A DNA stretch of 5,813 nt from Verrucomicrobiota bacterium (GCA_023459755.1 JAEWSS010000037.1:1-5813); one strand, 5' to 3'; positions 1 to 5,812 are shown, counted from the first letter of the stretch. Notes: generated by a model not told the origin, from the sequence alone. A program made the numbers and translations.

Positions 1-785
1 ACATAGGGCAGTTCGCCGATGATCGCGGCCGCGGCCGCCGCTTCATCCGGGTTGCCGTCACTCTTAAAAAACACCCGGACGCGGTCGCGTCCCGGAAGCA
101 AAGTCATCATCACCACATCGCCGAAAGCCTCGCGCAGCAGTTTTTCGTCGGCCTGGGTGCGCACCGGAAGCTCAAGCGGAACCGACCAGCTTTTCCATGC
201 CGCCAGCGACAGCGCCGCCATCCACAGCGCCATGAACACCATGACCGCCGGTTTTAACCGCCGCAGTTCGCCCAGCACCACAAACAACCCGGACAGCGCC
301 GTAACCCCCAAAGCCACCGGCTGGATCAGACGCAAAAACAGCTGACGTTCAAAAAAACTGAAAAGCGCAAGCAGTACAATGGAAAGCATAATCACCCGGG
401 TCAGCGTCTCCCGGCCGTCCGTACCGTCGCGCAGAATCGCCGCCAGCGTCAGACCGCCCAGCGTCAATGCCGCCCCGATCCAGACCCCGCCGCCGCCCGG
501 AACCAAGTCCATCATCAGCATCCCGGCCGCCGGCAGCAGTGCGGCAAAGGCAAACAGAACAGTGTCGGCGTTCTCCACCCCCCACGCCGCGCGAAGACGG
601 TTCTGCGGCGACGCGCCAAGAAAGCGGTCATACAAAAAAACAATCAGAGAAAAAAATGCGAACCCGGCCAATGGAAACAGCAACCGGTTGAAGTCCACCA
701 TTTCGGCCACCAGCGCAACCAGCGCCGCCGCCGCAAGGAATGCCGGCAGCGCCGCCGCGTTTCCGCCGTGCAGACGACGACTCAT
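1..785 (-). CDS. Multi-pass membrane protein of unknown function (3' end outside window)
   Basis: I do not recognise this protein. Reading leftward from the ATG at 785 the frame stays open to the window edge, giving at least 261 residues with no stop. The translation begins MSRRLHGGNAAALPAF. It has about seven hydrophobic segments, at roughly residues 13-30, 35-52, 74-95, 101-118, 130-145, 153-172 and 180-197. A more polar region follows (about 198-261, with several charged residues and an FFKSDGNPDE stretch) that probably forms an extramembrane domain continuing past the edge. The start is fixed by its neighbour: the ATG overlaps the TGA of pdxA as ATGA, so the two are likely co-transcribed and translationally coupled. 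Bases 24-40 are almost pure GC and encode a run of six alanines (about 249-254) inside the polar domain. No catalytic or transport motif is visible, so membrane location is well supported and function is not. The coupling to pdxA could be only positional. Confidence 0.75.
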   Translation of the reverse strand, partial: MSRRLHGGNAAALPAFLAAAALVALVAEMVDFNRLLFPLAGFAFFSLIVFLYDRFLGASPQNRLRAAWGVENADTVLFAFAALLPAAGMLMMDLVPGGGGVWIGAALTLGGLTLAAILRDGTDGRETLTRVIMLSIVLLALFSFFERQLFLRLIQPVALGVTALSGLFVVLGELRRLKPAVMVFMALWMAALSLAAWKSWSVPLELPVRTQADEKLLREAFGDVVMMTLLPGRDRVRVFFKSDGNPDEAAAAAAIIGELPY

Positions 786-1738
786 CGCCGAACCTTTTTC
801 CGATGTTCGGCGCGCACCGCCGCCAGTTCGATGGCGGCGATCATGCTGCCGGTGTCCGCCTTACCCTGATAGGCGATCTCGTAGGCGGTTCCGTGGTCAA
901 CGCTGGTCCGAATTATCGGCAGCCCCAGTGTGGAATTGACGCCGCGGTCGAACGCAAGCATTTTGAACGGTATATGGCCCTGATCGTGATACATTGAAAC
1001 AATTCCGTCGAACTTTGTCCTGATTTTTTCGATGAACAGCGTGTCCGGCGGGAACGGTCCGGCGATATTCATGCCCTGGGCGCGCAGTTTTTCGAGCGTC
1101 GGCTTGGTGATCTCCTCGTCCTCGCCGCCCATCCAGCCGTTTTCGCCGGCGTGCGGATTTATCGCCGCCGCCGCCAGCGCCGGATTGACGATGCCTTCCT
1201 CGACGCAGGCGTCGCGCAGCAGACACGCCACCGCGGCAATCCGTGCCGGGGTGCAGAGTTTCGGCGCCTCGGCCAGCGCCACATGGGTGGTGACAAAGGC
1301 GACCCGGAGACTGCCGGCCGACTGCATCATCGCAAAATTTTTCACATTGCAGAGTTCGGCGATCCGCTCGGTATGGCCGGTAAACGGGATTCCGGCAAGA
1401 TTCACCGCCAGTTTATTCATCGGCGCGGTGACAATTGCATCGACCTTATTTTCGAGCGCGTCGCCGACGGCGGCGGTCAGGGTGTCGAATGCGGCGCGTC
1501 CGCATACGGCGGTCGCCACTCCCGGCGTGACTTTTTTCATCGGCAGCGAGCAGACCGGGCGCACCTCTATCTCCGTGTCCGGAGCAAACTTTGCCCGATT
1601 GAACTCAATCACCTCCGGCGAACCGTAGACCACAAAGGCGATCCGTTCGCCGTTCCACCGGCGGTCCGCCAGAATGCGGACGATCAGTTCCGGCCCGATC
1701 CCCGCGGGATCGCCCATCGTCAAAGCCAGTCTAACCAT
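782..1738 (-). CDS. pdxA: 4-hydroxythreonine-4-phosphate dehydrogenase PdxA
   Basis: PdxA oxidises 4-phosphohydroxy-L-threonine with NAD in the cytoplasm. The product decarboxylates and is condensed with deoxyxylulose phosphate by PdxJ to give pyridoxine phosphate. The protein has 318 residues, close to the E. coli length of about 329. Visible family motifs in order: GDPAGIGPE (9-17), TAPMNK (104-109), GIPFTGHTE (116-124), TTHVAL (150-155), NPHAGE (194-199), MYHDQGHIPFK (249-259) and DHGTAYEIA (281-289). His152, His196 and His251 match the three metal-ligand histidines of the family. The start is supported by AAGGAG at 1750-1745, six bases before the ATG. The gene heads a leftward operon, diverges from rplU and overlaps the next gene by ATGA. 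PdxA2 paralogues act on 4-phospho-D-threonate or D-erythronate and share this fold, and TAPxNK occurs in them. No DUF1537 sugar-acid kinase lies beside it in the window, so the vitamin B6 role is preferred. Confidence 0.93.
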   Translation of the reverse strand: MVRLALTMGDPAGIGPELIVRILADRRWNGERIAFVVYGSPEVIEFNRAKFAPDTEIEVRPVCSLPMKKVTPGVATAVCGRAAFDTLTAAVGDALENKVDAIVTAPMNKLAVNLAGIPFTGHTERIAELCNVKNFAMMQSAGSLRVAFVTTHVALAEAPKLCTPARIAAVACLLRDACVEEGIVNPALAAAAINPHAGENGWMGGEDEEITKPTLEKLRAQGMNIAGPFPPDTLFIEKIRTKFDGIVSMYHDQGHIPFKMLAFDRGVNSTLGLPIIRTSVDHGTAYEIAYQGKADTGSMIAAIELAAVRAEHRKKVRR

Positions 1739-1744
1739 GCGGAA

Positions 1745-1750
1745 CTCCTT
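1745..1750 (-). promoter_or_regulatory. Ribosome binding site of pdxA
   Basis: On the minus strand AAGGAG lies six bases before the ATG at 1738. It is a near-perfect Shine-Dalgarno sequence and fixes the pdxA start. Confidence 0.8.
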
Positions 1751-1758
1751 ATATTATT

Positions 1759-1766
1759 ATTGTATA
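1759..1766 (-). promoter_or_regulatory. Possible -10 element for the pdxA operon
   Basis: On the minus strand TATACAAT contains TACAAT, five of six matches to TATAAT. Transcription starting just downstream would leave a short leader that still holds the AAGGAG site. No -35 match sits at 16-18 bases; the nearest, TTGAAA at 1793-1788, is too far away. This is only a composition-level suggestion in AT-rich sequence. Confidence 0.25.
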
Positions 1767-1844
1767 AATTGCCATCATTTGCGTTTTTTTCAAGTCCGCG
1801 CCACAAAAATCACCATTTTTACAAAGAAATTCCGCCGCCGCGGT

Positions 1845-1872
1845 TTGCATAAAACAAGTTTTGATGTAAATT
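1845..1872 (+). promoter_or_regulatory. Possible promoter of rplU-purC
   Basis: TTGCAT (1845-1850), a 16-base spacer and TAAATT (1867-1872) form a weak sigma70-like promoter facing rplU. The predicted leader is about 50 bases. The same TTGCAT with the same spacing precedes the TATAAT box of the hydrolase at 3362, which raises the plausibility slightly. There is no attenuator hairpin or recognisable ribosomal-protein binding structure in the leader. Confidence 0.3.
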
Positions 1873-1914
1873 ATTGATTCGTATTGACTGAACATCAGAT
1901 TAATTTGAAAATAC

Positions 1915-1920
1915 AAGGAG
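1915..1920 (+). promoter_or_regulatory. Ribosome binding site of rplU
   Basis: AAGGAG lies seven bases before the ATG at 1928. It is strong, as expected for a ribosomal protein gene, and confirms the start. Confidence 0.85.
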
Positions 1921-1927
1921 TTGTAAA

Positions 1928-2245
1928 ATGTACGCAATCATCGCAACCGGCGCCAAGCAGTACAAAGTCAAGGCCGACGAACTCGTCGACATCGAGCTGG
2001 TGGACGGCGAAATCGGCGGCAAAGTGGTTTTCGACCAGGTTCTCGCCACCGGCGAAGAGCAGGGCAAACTCAATGTCGGCACCCCGACGGTGGCCGGCGC
2101 CACAGTCGAAGCCGAGATCGTGGACGTGTTCCGCGGCAAAAAGGTCATCGCTTTCAAGATGAAGCGCCGCAAGAGCCAGCGCCGTATGCGCGGTCATCGC
2201 CAGAACTACACCCGCGTGAAGATCACCGCCATCAACGTCAAGTAA
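1928..2245 (+). CDS. rplU: 50S ribosomal protein L21
   Basis: L21 binds 23S rRNA in the large ribosomal subunit and contacts L20 in assembly. The product has 105 residues, the normal L21 size (E. coli 103). The N-terminus [14 protein letters not shown] matches the family opening (MYAV...GGKQ...V). The basic C-terminal block carries the diagnostic pattern: [17 protein letters not shown] at about 79-95, followed by RVKITAI, comparable to the FRRRKHYRKQQGHRQ...VKITGI block of E. coli L21. The acidic middle portion (about 18-70) forms the beta-rich globular part. The gene is full length and follows a strong Shine-Dalgarno site. In most bacteria rpmA (L27) follows directly, often with obg; here purC starts 19 bases after the stop with no terminator between, so rplU and purC are probably co-transcribed. 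Confidence 0.97.
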   Translation: MYAIIATGAKQYKVKADELVDIELVDGEIGGKVVFDQVLATGEEQGKLNVGTPTVAGATVEAEIVDVFRGKKVIAFKMKRRKSQRRMRGHRQNYTRVKITAINVK

Positions 2246-2264
2246 TTCAACCGGCGGAATAAAA

Positions 2265-3152
2265 ATGCGCTACGACGCCAATCACGCCCTGCTGGAAAGC
2301 GATATTCCCGAACTGAAGCTCGTAAATCGCGGCAAAGTCCGCGACGTTTACGACCTCGGCGACGCATTGCTGTTCATCGCCACCGACCGACTCAGCGCGT
2401 TCGACGTGGTACTGCCCAACGGCATCCCCGGCAAAGGCGAAGTGCTGACCAGAATTTCGCTGTTCTGGTTCAATCTGCTGAAAGACGTGCCGAATCATCT
2501 GATTTCCGCCGACGTCACCACCCGGCCGGAACTGGTGAAATACGCCGCCGACCTTCAGGGACGCAGCATGATCGTCCGCAAGGCGGCCATGCTGCCGGCG
2601 GAGTGCATCGTCCGCGGCTATCTGGTGGGGTCGGGCTGGAAGGATTACCAGAAGACCGGCATCGTCTCCGGCATCAAACTGCGCGCCGGATACCGGCAGG
2701 CTGAAAAACTGGACACCGCGCTTTTCACGCCGTCCAGCAAAGCCGAACAGGGACTGCATGACGAGGCGGTCAGCTTTGATCAGCTCAAGAAGATCATCGG
2801 CGAGGAGTACGCGGTTCAGCTGCGCGACCTTTCGCTGAAAATCTACAACACCGCCGCCGATTACGCTAAAAATCGCGGCATTATCGTGGCGGACACCAAG
2901 TTCGAGTTCGGCATCATCGACGGCAAAGTAACGCTGGCCGACGAGGTTTTGACTCCGGACTCCAGCCGCTTCTGGCCGGCCGACCAGTATCAGGTCGGAA
3001 CCAGCCCGGTAAGTCTGGACAAGCAGTTTGTCCGCGACTATCTGGAGACGCTGGACTGGGATAAAACCGCACCGGGTCCGGTGCTTCCGGCCGATGTGGT
3101 GAAGAAGACCTCCGAAAAATATCGCGAGGCGCTTCGCAAGCTGACTGAATAG
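2265..3152 (+). CDS. purC: Phosphoribosylaminoimidazole-succinocarboxamide synthase (SAICAR synthetase)
   Basis: PurC ligates L-aspartate to CAIR using ATP, giving SAICAR in de novo purine synthesis; it acts in the cytoplasm. The product is 295 residues, the long single-domain form seen in many bacteria and in yeast Ade1, rather than the roughly 237-residue E. coli form. The N-terminal nucleotide-binding region has [12 protein letters not shown] (22-33) and the [14 protein letters not shown] segment (38-51). Both family signatures are present: [15 protein letters not shown] (110-124) and [10 protein letters not shown] (207-216). [13 protein letters not shown] (155-167) and [14 protein letters not shown] (224-237) are further conserved ligand-binding stretches. 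No key motif is missing. The start at 2265 is preceded only by a modest GGCGGA. The gene lies 19 bases after rplU and is closed by a strong terminator. No other purine gene is in the window. Confidence 0.96.
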   Translation: MRYDANHALLESDIPELKLVNRGKVRDVYDLGDALLFIATDRLSAFDVVLPNGIPGKGEVLTRISLFWFNLLKDVPNHLISADVTTRPELVKYAADLQGRSMIVRKAAMLPAECIVRGYLVGSGWKDYQKTGIVSGIKLRAGYRQAEKLDTALFTPSSKAEQGLHDEAVSFDQLKKIIGEEYAVQLRDLSLKIYNTAADYAKNRGIIVADTKFEFGIIDGKVTLADEVLTPDSSRFWPADQYQVGTSPVSLDKQFVRDYLETLDWDKTAPGPVLPADVVKKTSEKYREALRKLTE

Positions 3153-3171
3153 TCGGTAAAGTCGTTTTCAT

Positions 3172-3198
3172 AAGCTCCGGGAATCCCGGAGCTTTTTT
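3172..3198 (+). terminator. Rho-independent terminator of rplU-purC
   Basis: A perfect 10-base-pair stem, AAGCTCCGGG (3172-3181) with CCCGGAGCTT (3185-3194), closes on a three-base AAT loop and is followed by four more T residues (3195-3198). It starts 20 bases after the purC stop and faces the right way to end the rplU-purC transcript. Confidence 0.92.
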
Positions 3199-3242
3199 AT
3201 TACCCGGGTTTGCTTTCGGCGTCATTGTTCAAAATGCCGTCC

Positions 3243-3252
3243 GAAACGTTTC
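3243..3252. promoter_or_regulatory. Palindrome resembling a LacI-family operator
   Basis: GAAACGTTTC is a perfect 10-base palindrome with a central CG, the layout typical of LacI/GalR-family operators (consensus style TGAAACGTTTCA). It lies about 40 bases upstream of the -35 box of the hydrolase promoter, in the short space between the purC terminator and that promoter. No regulator gene is in the window, and a 10-base palindrome can arise by chance. Confidence 0.3.
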
Positions 3253-3291
3253 TGAACTTTTGCCGGACTTTAAGATCGACCGCCATCCTGA

Positions 3292-3319
3292 TTGCATTTC
3301 TTCGAATCCGATATATAAT
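3292..3319 (+). promoter_or_regulatory. Promoter of the SGNH hydrolase gene
   Basis: TTGCAT (3292-3297), a 16-base spacer and a perfect TATAAT (3314-3319) lie in an AT-rich block; a second TATAAT overlaps at 3319-3324. Transcription would start near 3326-3332 and leave a leader of about 30-36 bases. The position just after a strong terminator fits an independent transcription unit. Confidence 0.5.
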
Positions 3320-3361
3320 ATAATAAAATATAAATCGAATAACTGTCGCACTCGGGTAAAA

Positions 3362-4516
3362 ATGAAAATAAAACTATTATTGCTCTCCCTCACCGCTTTA
3401 ATGTTCGTCACAACCGGCGCGGAGGAAACCACCGCATCCAGACTTCAGCTTCCGCCGGAAATTTATGCGGTCCCGGGCATTGAATCCAATATTTATTTCG
3501 ACAACGTTTTTCTGACGGTCAATCCCGATAACTTTGTGTTTGACGTGACCTGCGCAAAAGGACGCAACGACGCCAAACGCTGGCGATTTATTCCAAATGA
3601 CGACGATGTCGGCACTTATCCGCTTGAACTGAAGGTCTCCTGCGATAACGGCGAAGTCGCCTCCGCAACGAGCACACTGATTGTCTCGCCGCGCGACGCC
3701 GGAGCCGGACACAATATTTCACTGCTGATTATCGGTGACAGCCTGACCGACGCATCGCTATATCCGGCAAAAATATATAACAATTTCTCCACTCTGCAAA
3801 GTCCTAAATTGACGATGATAGGCACCAACGGCCCCGGCGGAACACCGGCAAACGGCGTTGCCTACGAAGGATATGGCGGCTGGACGTGGGAAACATTTTT
3901 GACTAAAGACATCCCGACGCCACTCCGCGGCGGGCAAAACACCGCTCCGCCGTATTTCCGTGCAAGTCCGTTCATTATCAATGGAATTTTTGATTTTTCC
4001 GGGTATCTTCAACGCAACAACAACGGCATTCCCCCTGATTTTATTGTCATTATGCTGGGAATAAACGACATCCTGACCGCAGATGACGACACCATCGCGC
4101 AAACCGTTGAAAACGCGATGGACGATGCCCAGAAAATAATCCGGATGCTCCGTGCGGCCGCACCTGACGCAATAATCGGCATCGGACTGGTCACACCGGG
4201 AGCCCAAAGTCAGGACGCGTTCGGCAGCAACTACACCTGCGGACTCACCCGCTGGCAATATAGAAAAAATCAGCATTTCATTAATTCCGAAATGATCCGT
4301 GTTTTTTCCGCCGGTTCCGACAAAAAATTGTTTCTGATTCCGACCAATCTCAACCTGGACTGCGAAAACCATTTCCCGACGACGGAGGAACCGATCAGCG
4401 CCGACAGCAGCAGACAAACCGTCCGTCAGCGTAACGGAGTCCACCCCGCCGAAGACGGCTACAACCAGATCGGCAACACCATCTACTGCTGGCTGAAATA
4501 CCAGCTTTCCCGCTAA
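3362..4516 (+). CDS. Exported SGNH/GDSL-type esterase with N-terminal beta-sandwich domain
   Basis: Probable exported carbohydrate or lipid esterase (deacylase); the substrate cannot be told from sequence. From the ATG at 3362 it is 384 residues. Residues 1-20 (MKIKLLLLSLTALMFVTTGA) are a Sec signal peptide with likely cleavage before Glu21. Residues about 28-110 look like an Ig-like beta-sandwich, ending in DVGTYPLELKVSCDNGE and TSTLIVSP. The catalytic domain follows: IIGDSLTD (123-130; nucleophile Ser127), EGYGGWTW (169-176; block II glycine), MLGINDI (231-237; Asn235) and NGVHPAEDGY (358-367; His361). The usual block V aspartate, three residues before the His, is Asn358 here. The frame is open upstream to an ATG at 3260, but that extension would include the TATAAT box and bury the signal peptide, so 3362 is chosen. 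The ribosome site is weak (CGGGT). The gene has its own promoter and looks more AT-rich than its neighbours. SGNH membership is firm and specificity unknown. Confidence 0.85.
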   Translation: MKIKLLLLSLTALMFVTTGAEETTASRLQLPPEIYAVPGIESNIYFDNVFLTVNPDNFVFDVTCAKGRNDAKRWRFIPNDDDVGTYPLELKVSCDNGEVASATSTLIVSPRDAGAGHNISLLIIGDSLTDASLYPAKIYNNFSTLQSPKLTMIGTNGPGGTPANGVAYEGYGGWTWETFLTKDIPTPLRGGQNTAPPYFRASPFIINGIFDFSGYLQRNNNGIPPDFIVIMLGINDILTADDDTIAQTVENAMDDAQKIIRMLRAAAPDAIIGIGLVTPGAQSQDAFGSNYTCGLTRWQYRKNQHFINSEMIRVFSAGSDKKLFLIPTNLNLDCENHFPTTEEPISADSSRQTVRQRNGVHPAEDGYNQIGNTIYCWLKYQLSR

Positions 4517-4534
4517 ATCAGCCGCCCCCTGACC

Positions 4535-4561
4535 TTGACGCATTCTTGAATGAAACGTCAA
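4535..4561. other. Imperfect hairpin downstream of the hydrolase gene
   Basis: TTGACG (4535-4540) pairs with CGTCAA (4556-4561), and inside it CATT (4541-4544) pairs with AATG (4549-4552), with a three-base AAA bulge. It begins 18 bases after the hydrolase stop. Neither strand has a following T run, so it is not a classical terminator. It could be a 3' mRNA-stabilising structure or chance. Confidence 0.3.
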
Positions 4562-4676
4562 ATTCCGCAATGGCTGAGCAATCCCGCCATCCAGCCCGCG
4601 GACGGAGACAACCGGCCGACAATGTCGCGCCGGTAAAACCATTTATGATTTTTCATCCACTGATCCGTATTACCGG

Positions 4677-4735
4677 AATCGTCAAAAAAAATCGCGGCGC
4701 CGCATAATGCGGAACCGCGAATATTTTTGACGATT
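4677..4735. terminator. Bidirectional terminator between convergent genes
   Basis: A long imperfect inverted repeat. The outer stem of 12 perfect pairs is AATCGTCAAAAA (4677-4688) with TTTTTGACGATT (4724-4735). The inner GC stem is CGCGG (4693-4697) with CCGCG (4715-4719), then a CG/AA mismatch, then CCGCA (4700-4704) with TGCGG (4708-4712) and a TAA loop. On the plus strand the GC core is followed by AATATTTTT. On the minus strand it is followed by A and eight T residues. It lies 160 bases after the hydrolase stop (plus) and 31 bases after the stop of the unknown exported protein (minus), as expected for a shared terminator of convergent units. Confidence 0.82.
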
Positions 4736-4766
4736 GCAATTCCCCGTGCCGAATCACCCGGCCGAC

Positions 4767-5618
4767 TCAGATTTTCAATTCGTCTTCCTTCTGCGCCTCC
4801 TGGCCGCCGACCACATACACCCGGCCGCTCTGCGGGTCGCGCGCCAATACCGGAATCGTATTGGTCGAATTGTAAATGCTCTCCTGGTCCACATCGCCGG
4901 ACAGCGTTACCACAATATATTTGAACTCTTTGGGCATTACCGGTATCAGCATGTGAAGCCGGCTGAGATTGTCGATCTCCGCCGAAAAATTCTCGTTCCC
5001 CATCACCGTGCATATCGACCGCACGGAATAAACGAAATGTGCGTCCTCCACCGCCAAATACAAATTCTTGCGCCCGTTGTTCTGGAGCGAAAGCACCGTA
5101 AAACTGCGCAATTTATCCTGATCCGGATTGTCCTGATCCAACATGAAACTCGGCACCCCCAGCGTGCGCTTCCATTCCGTCACCCCCGGCGAAACTTCAA
5201 GATATTTCGGATTCGACTCGTAACTCTTGGACTGCGACGAATGACTGACAATGCACTTCACATCATACCGGTTGGGCCGGGACATATCGTAGAACCGGTT
5301 CAGATAGACAAAGACATCCTGACTTTCACCGGGACGCATCACAATGCCGTCCACCATGCGAACCTCCGGGTCTATCAACGGCAGTATGCGCTTGCTGCGG
5401 TCGAGAATCTCGAACTTCAGGTCGCCGCGGAACTGTTCGTTGCTGCCGAAAATAACCGTCTGGCCGCTGTCATTGCGGAGTGTGACCTTGGCAATCACCG
5501 GTTCATAACACAGAAATTCCCGCTTCTGGAAGTCCAGAGACACCCCGATCTGGGCAAAAAGTGACGCGCACGGAAGCGCGGCAAGCAATAACGTCAACAT
5601 CCAAAATCTATATTTCAT
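4767..5618 (-). CDS. Exported protein of unknown function, beta-rich
   Basis: I do not recognise the family. From the ATG at 5618 it has 283 residues. Residues 1-22 (MKYRFWMLTLLLAALPCASL then FA) form a Sec signal peptide, probably cleaved before Gln23. There is a Cys at 17 but no lipobox, so a lipoprotein is unlikely. Residues about 25-125 have the alternating pattern of an Ig-like beta-sandwich: EPVIAKVTLRNDSGQTVIFG (39-58), then MRPGESQDVFVYL (94-106). A second part, about 150-270, is also strand-rich and ends in the charged tail GGQEAQKEDELKI. No catalytic motif or C-terminal helix is visible. A GTG two codons upstream (5624) is in frame, but GGAG (5627-5624) is placed five bases before the ATG, favouring 5618. 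The start is two bases after the glycosyltransferase stop, so the pair are translationally linked. A periplasmic or surface role related to envelope glycans is inference from position only. Confidence 0.82.
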   Translation of the reverse strand: MKYRFWMLTLLLAALPCASLFAQIGVSLDFQKREFLCYEPVIAKVTLRNDSGQTVIFGSNEQFRGDLKFEILDRSKRILPLIDPEVRMVDGIVMRPGESQDVFVYLNRFYDMSRPNRYDVKCIVSHSSQSKSYESNPKYLEVSPGVTEWKRTLGVPSFMLDQDNPDQDKLRSFTVLSLQNNGRKNLYLAVEDAHFVYSVRSICTVMGNENFSAEIDNLSRLHMLIPVMPKEFKYIVVTLSGDVDQESIYNSTNTIPVLARDPQSGRVYVVGGQEAQKEDELKI

Positions 5619-5620
5619 AT

Positions 5621-5812
5621 TCACTCCGTGGTTTTTTTCTTTATATTAGACAACTCCGGAGAAAGCATGGACACGGCTTTGTCAAGAATTTTATCCTCAG
5701 GAAGTTGGAAACACAACTTTTTTGCATCGGCACACTCGCGTTTCAGGCAATTCTTACACGGCACCTCGCGCTGGAACACCACCGACGACGCGCTGCGGGG
5801 ACCGGTCTTCGC
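5621..5812 (-). CDS. Glycosyltransferase family 9 (heptosyltransferase-like), C-terminal fragment
   Basis: The last 63 residues of a leftward gene whose start is beyond the right edge. The fragment opens with AKTGPRSASSVVFQREVPCK and continues NCLKRECADAKKLCF, ending IKKKTTE before TGA (5623-5621). GT9 enzymes (ADP-heptose:LPS heptosyltransferases such as WaaF and WaaC) typically end with a G-x-T-GP stretch, then a basic region and a cysteine cluster of the form PCxxCxxRxC. That is what is seen: TGP at 3-5 and cysteines at 19, 22, 27 and 34 of the fragment. Such enzymes add heptose or related sugars to the lipopolysaccharide core at the cytoplasmic face of the inner membrane. The exact acceptor and step cannot be read from the tail. 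The Shine-Dalgarno site of the next gene lies in its last two codons, so the two are one operon. Confidence 0.62.
   Translation of the reverse strand, partial: AKTGPRSASSVVFQREVPCKNCLKRECADAKKLCFQLPEDKILDKAVSMLSPELSNIKKKTTE

Noticed and set aside
24..40. Overlapping GCGGCCGC motifs as a possible functional site
   Set aside because: They are explained by a run of alanine codons in the membrane protein's C-terminal region.
379..939. Plus-strand open frame of 186 residues across the membrane protein and the pdxA end
   Set aside because: It is the complement of two well-supported minus-strand genes, is rich in Arg, Pro and Ser as expected of GC-rich antisense frames, and has no ribosome site or family resemblance.
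1032..1852. Long plus-strand open frames opposite pdxA (198 and 233 residues)
   Set aside because: Both are antisense shadows of pdxA, whose motifs are complete on the minus strand.
1884..1912. TTGACT (1884-1889) with GAAAAT 17 bases later as the rplU promoter
   Set aside because: The -35 match is good, but transcription would start in or after the Shine-Dalgarno site and leave no usable ribosome binding site.
3260..3361. Upstream ATG extending the hydrolase by 34 residues
   Set aside because: The extension covers the predicted -10 box and would place a polar stretch before an otherwise perfect signal peptide.
3758..4642. Minus-strand open frame of 294 residues opposite the hydrolase
   Set aside because: It has no recognisable motifs and no ribosome site, and it overlaps a gene with intact SGNH blocks and a signal peptide.
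4671..4859. 12-base direct repeat TACCGGAATCGT at 4671-4682 and 4848-4859
   Set aside because: There are only two copies, one inside a coding region and one overlapping the terminator stem, with no flanking duplication. It is most likely chance.
4558..5013. Minus-strand open frame of 151 residues overlapping the end of the exported protein
   Set aside because: It overlaps the 3' part of the exported protein's gene in another frame and then runs through the terminator hairpin. No ribosome site precedes it.
4734..5564. Plus-strand open frame of 276 residues opposite the exported protein
   Set aside because: The minus strand carries the signal peptide, a placed Shine-Dalgarno site and tight spacing to the GT9 stop. 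The plus frame is unusually rich in His and Arg, as expected of an antisense shadow.
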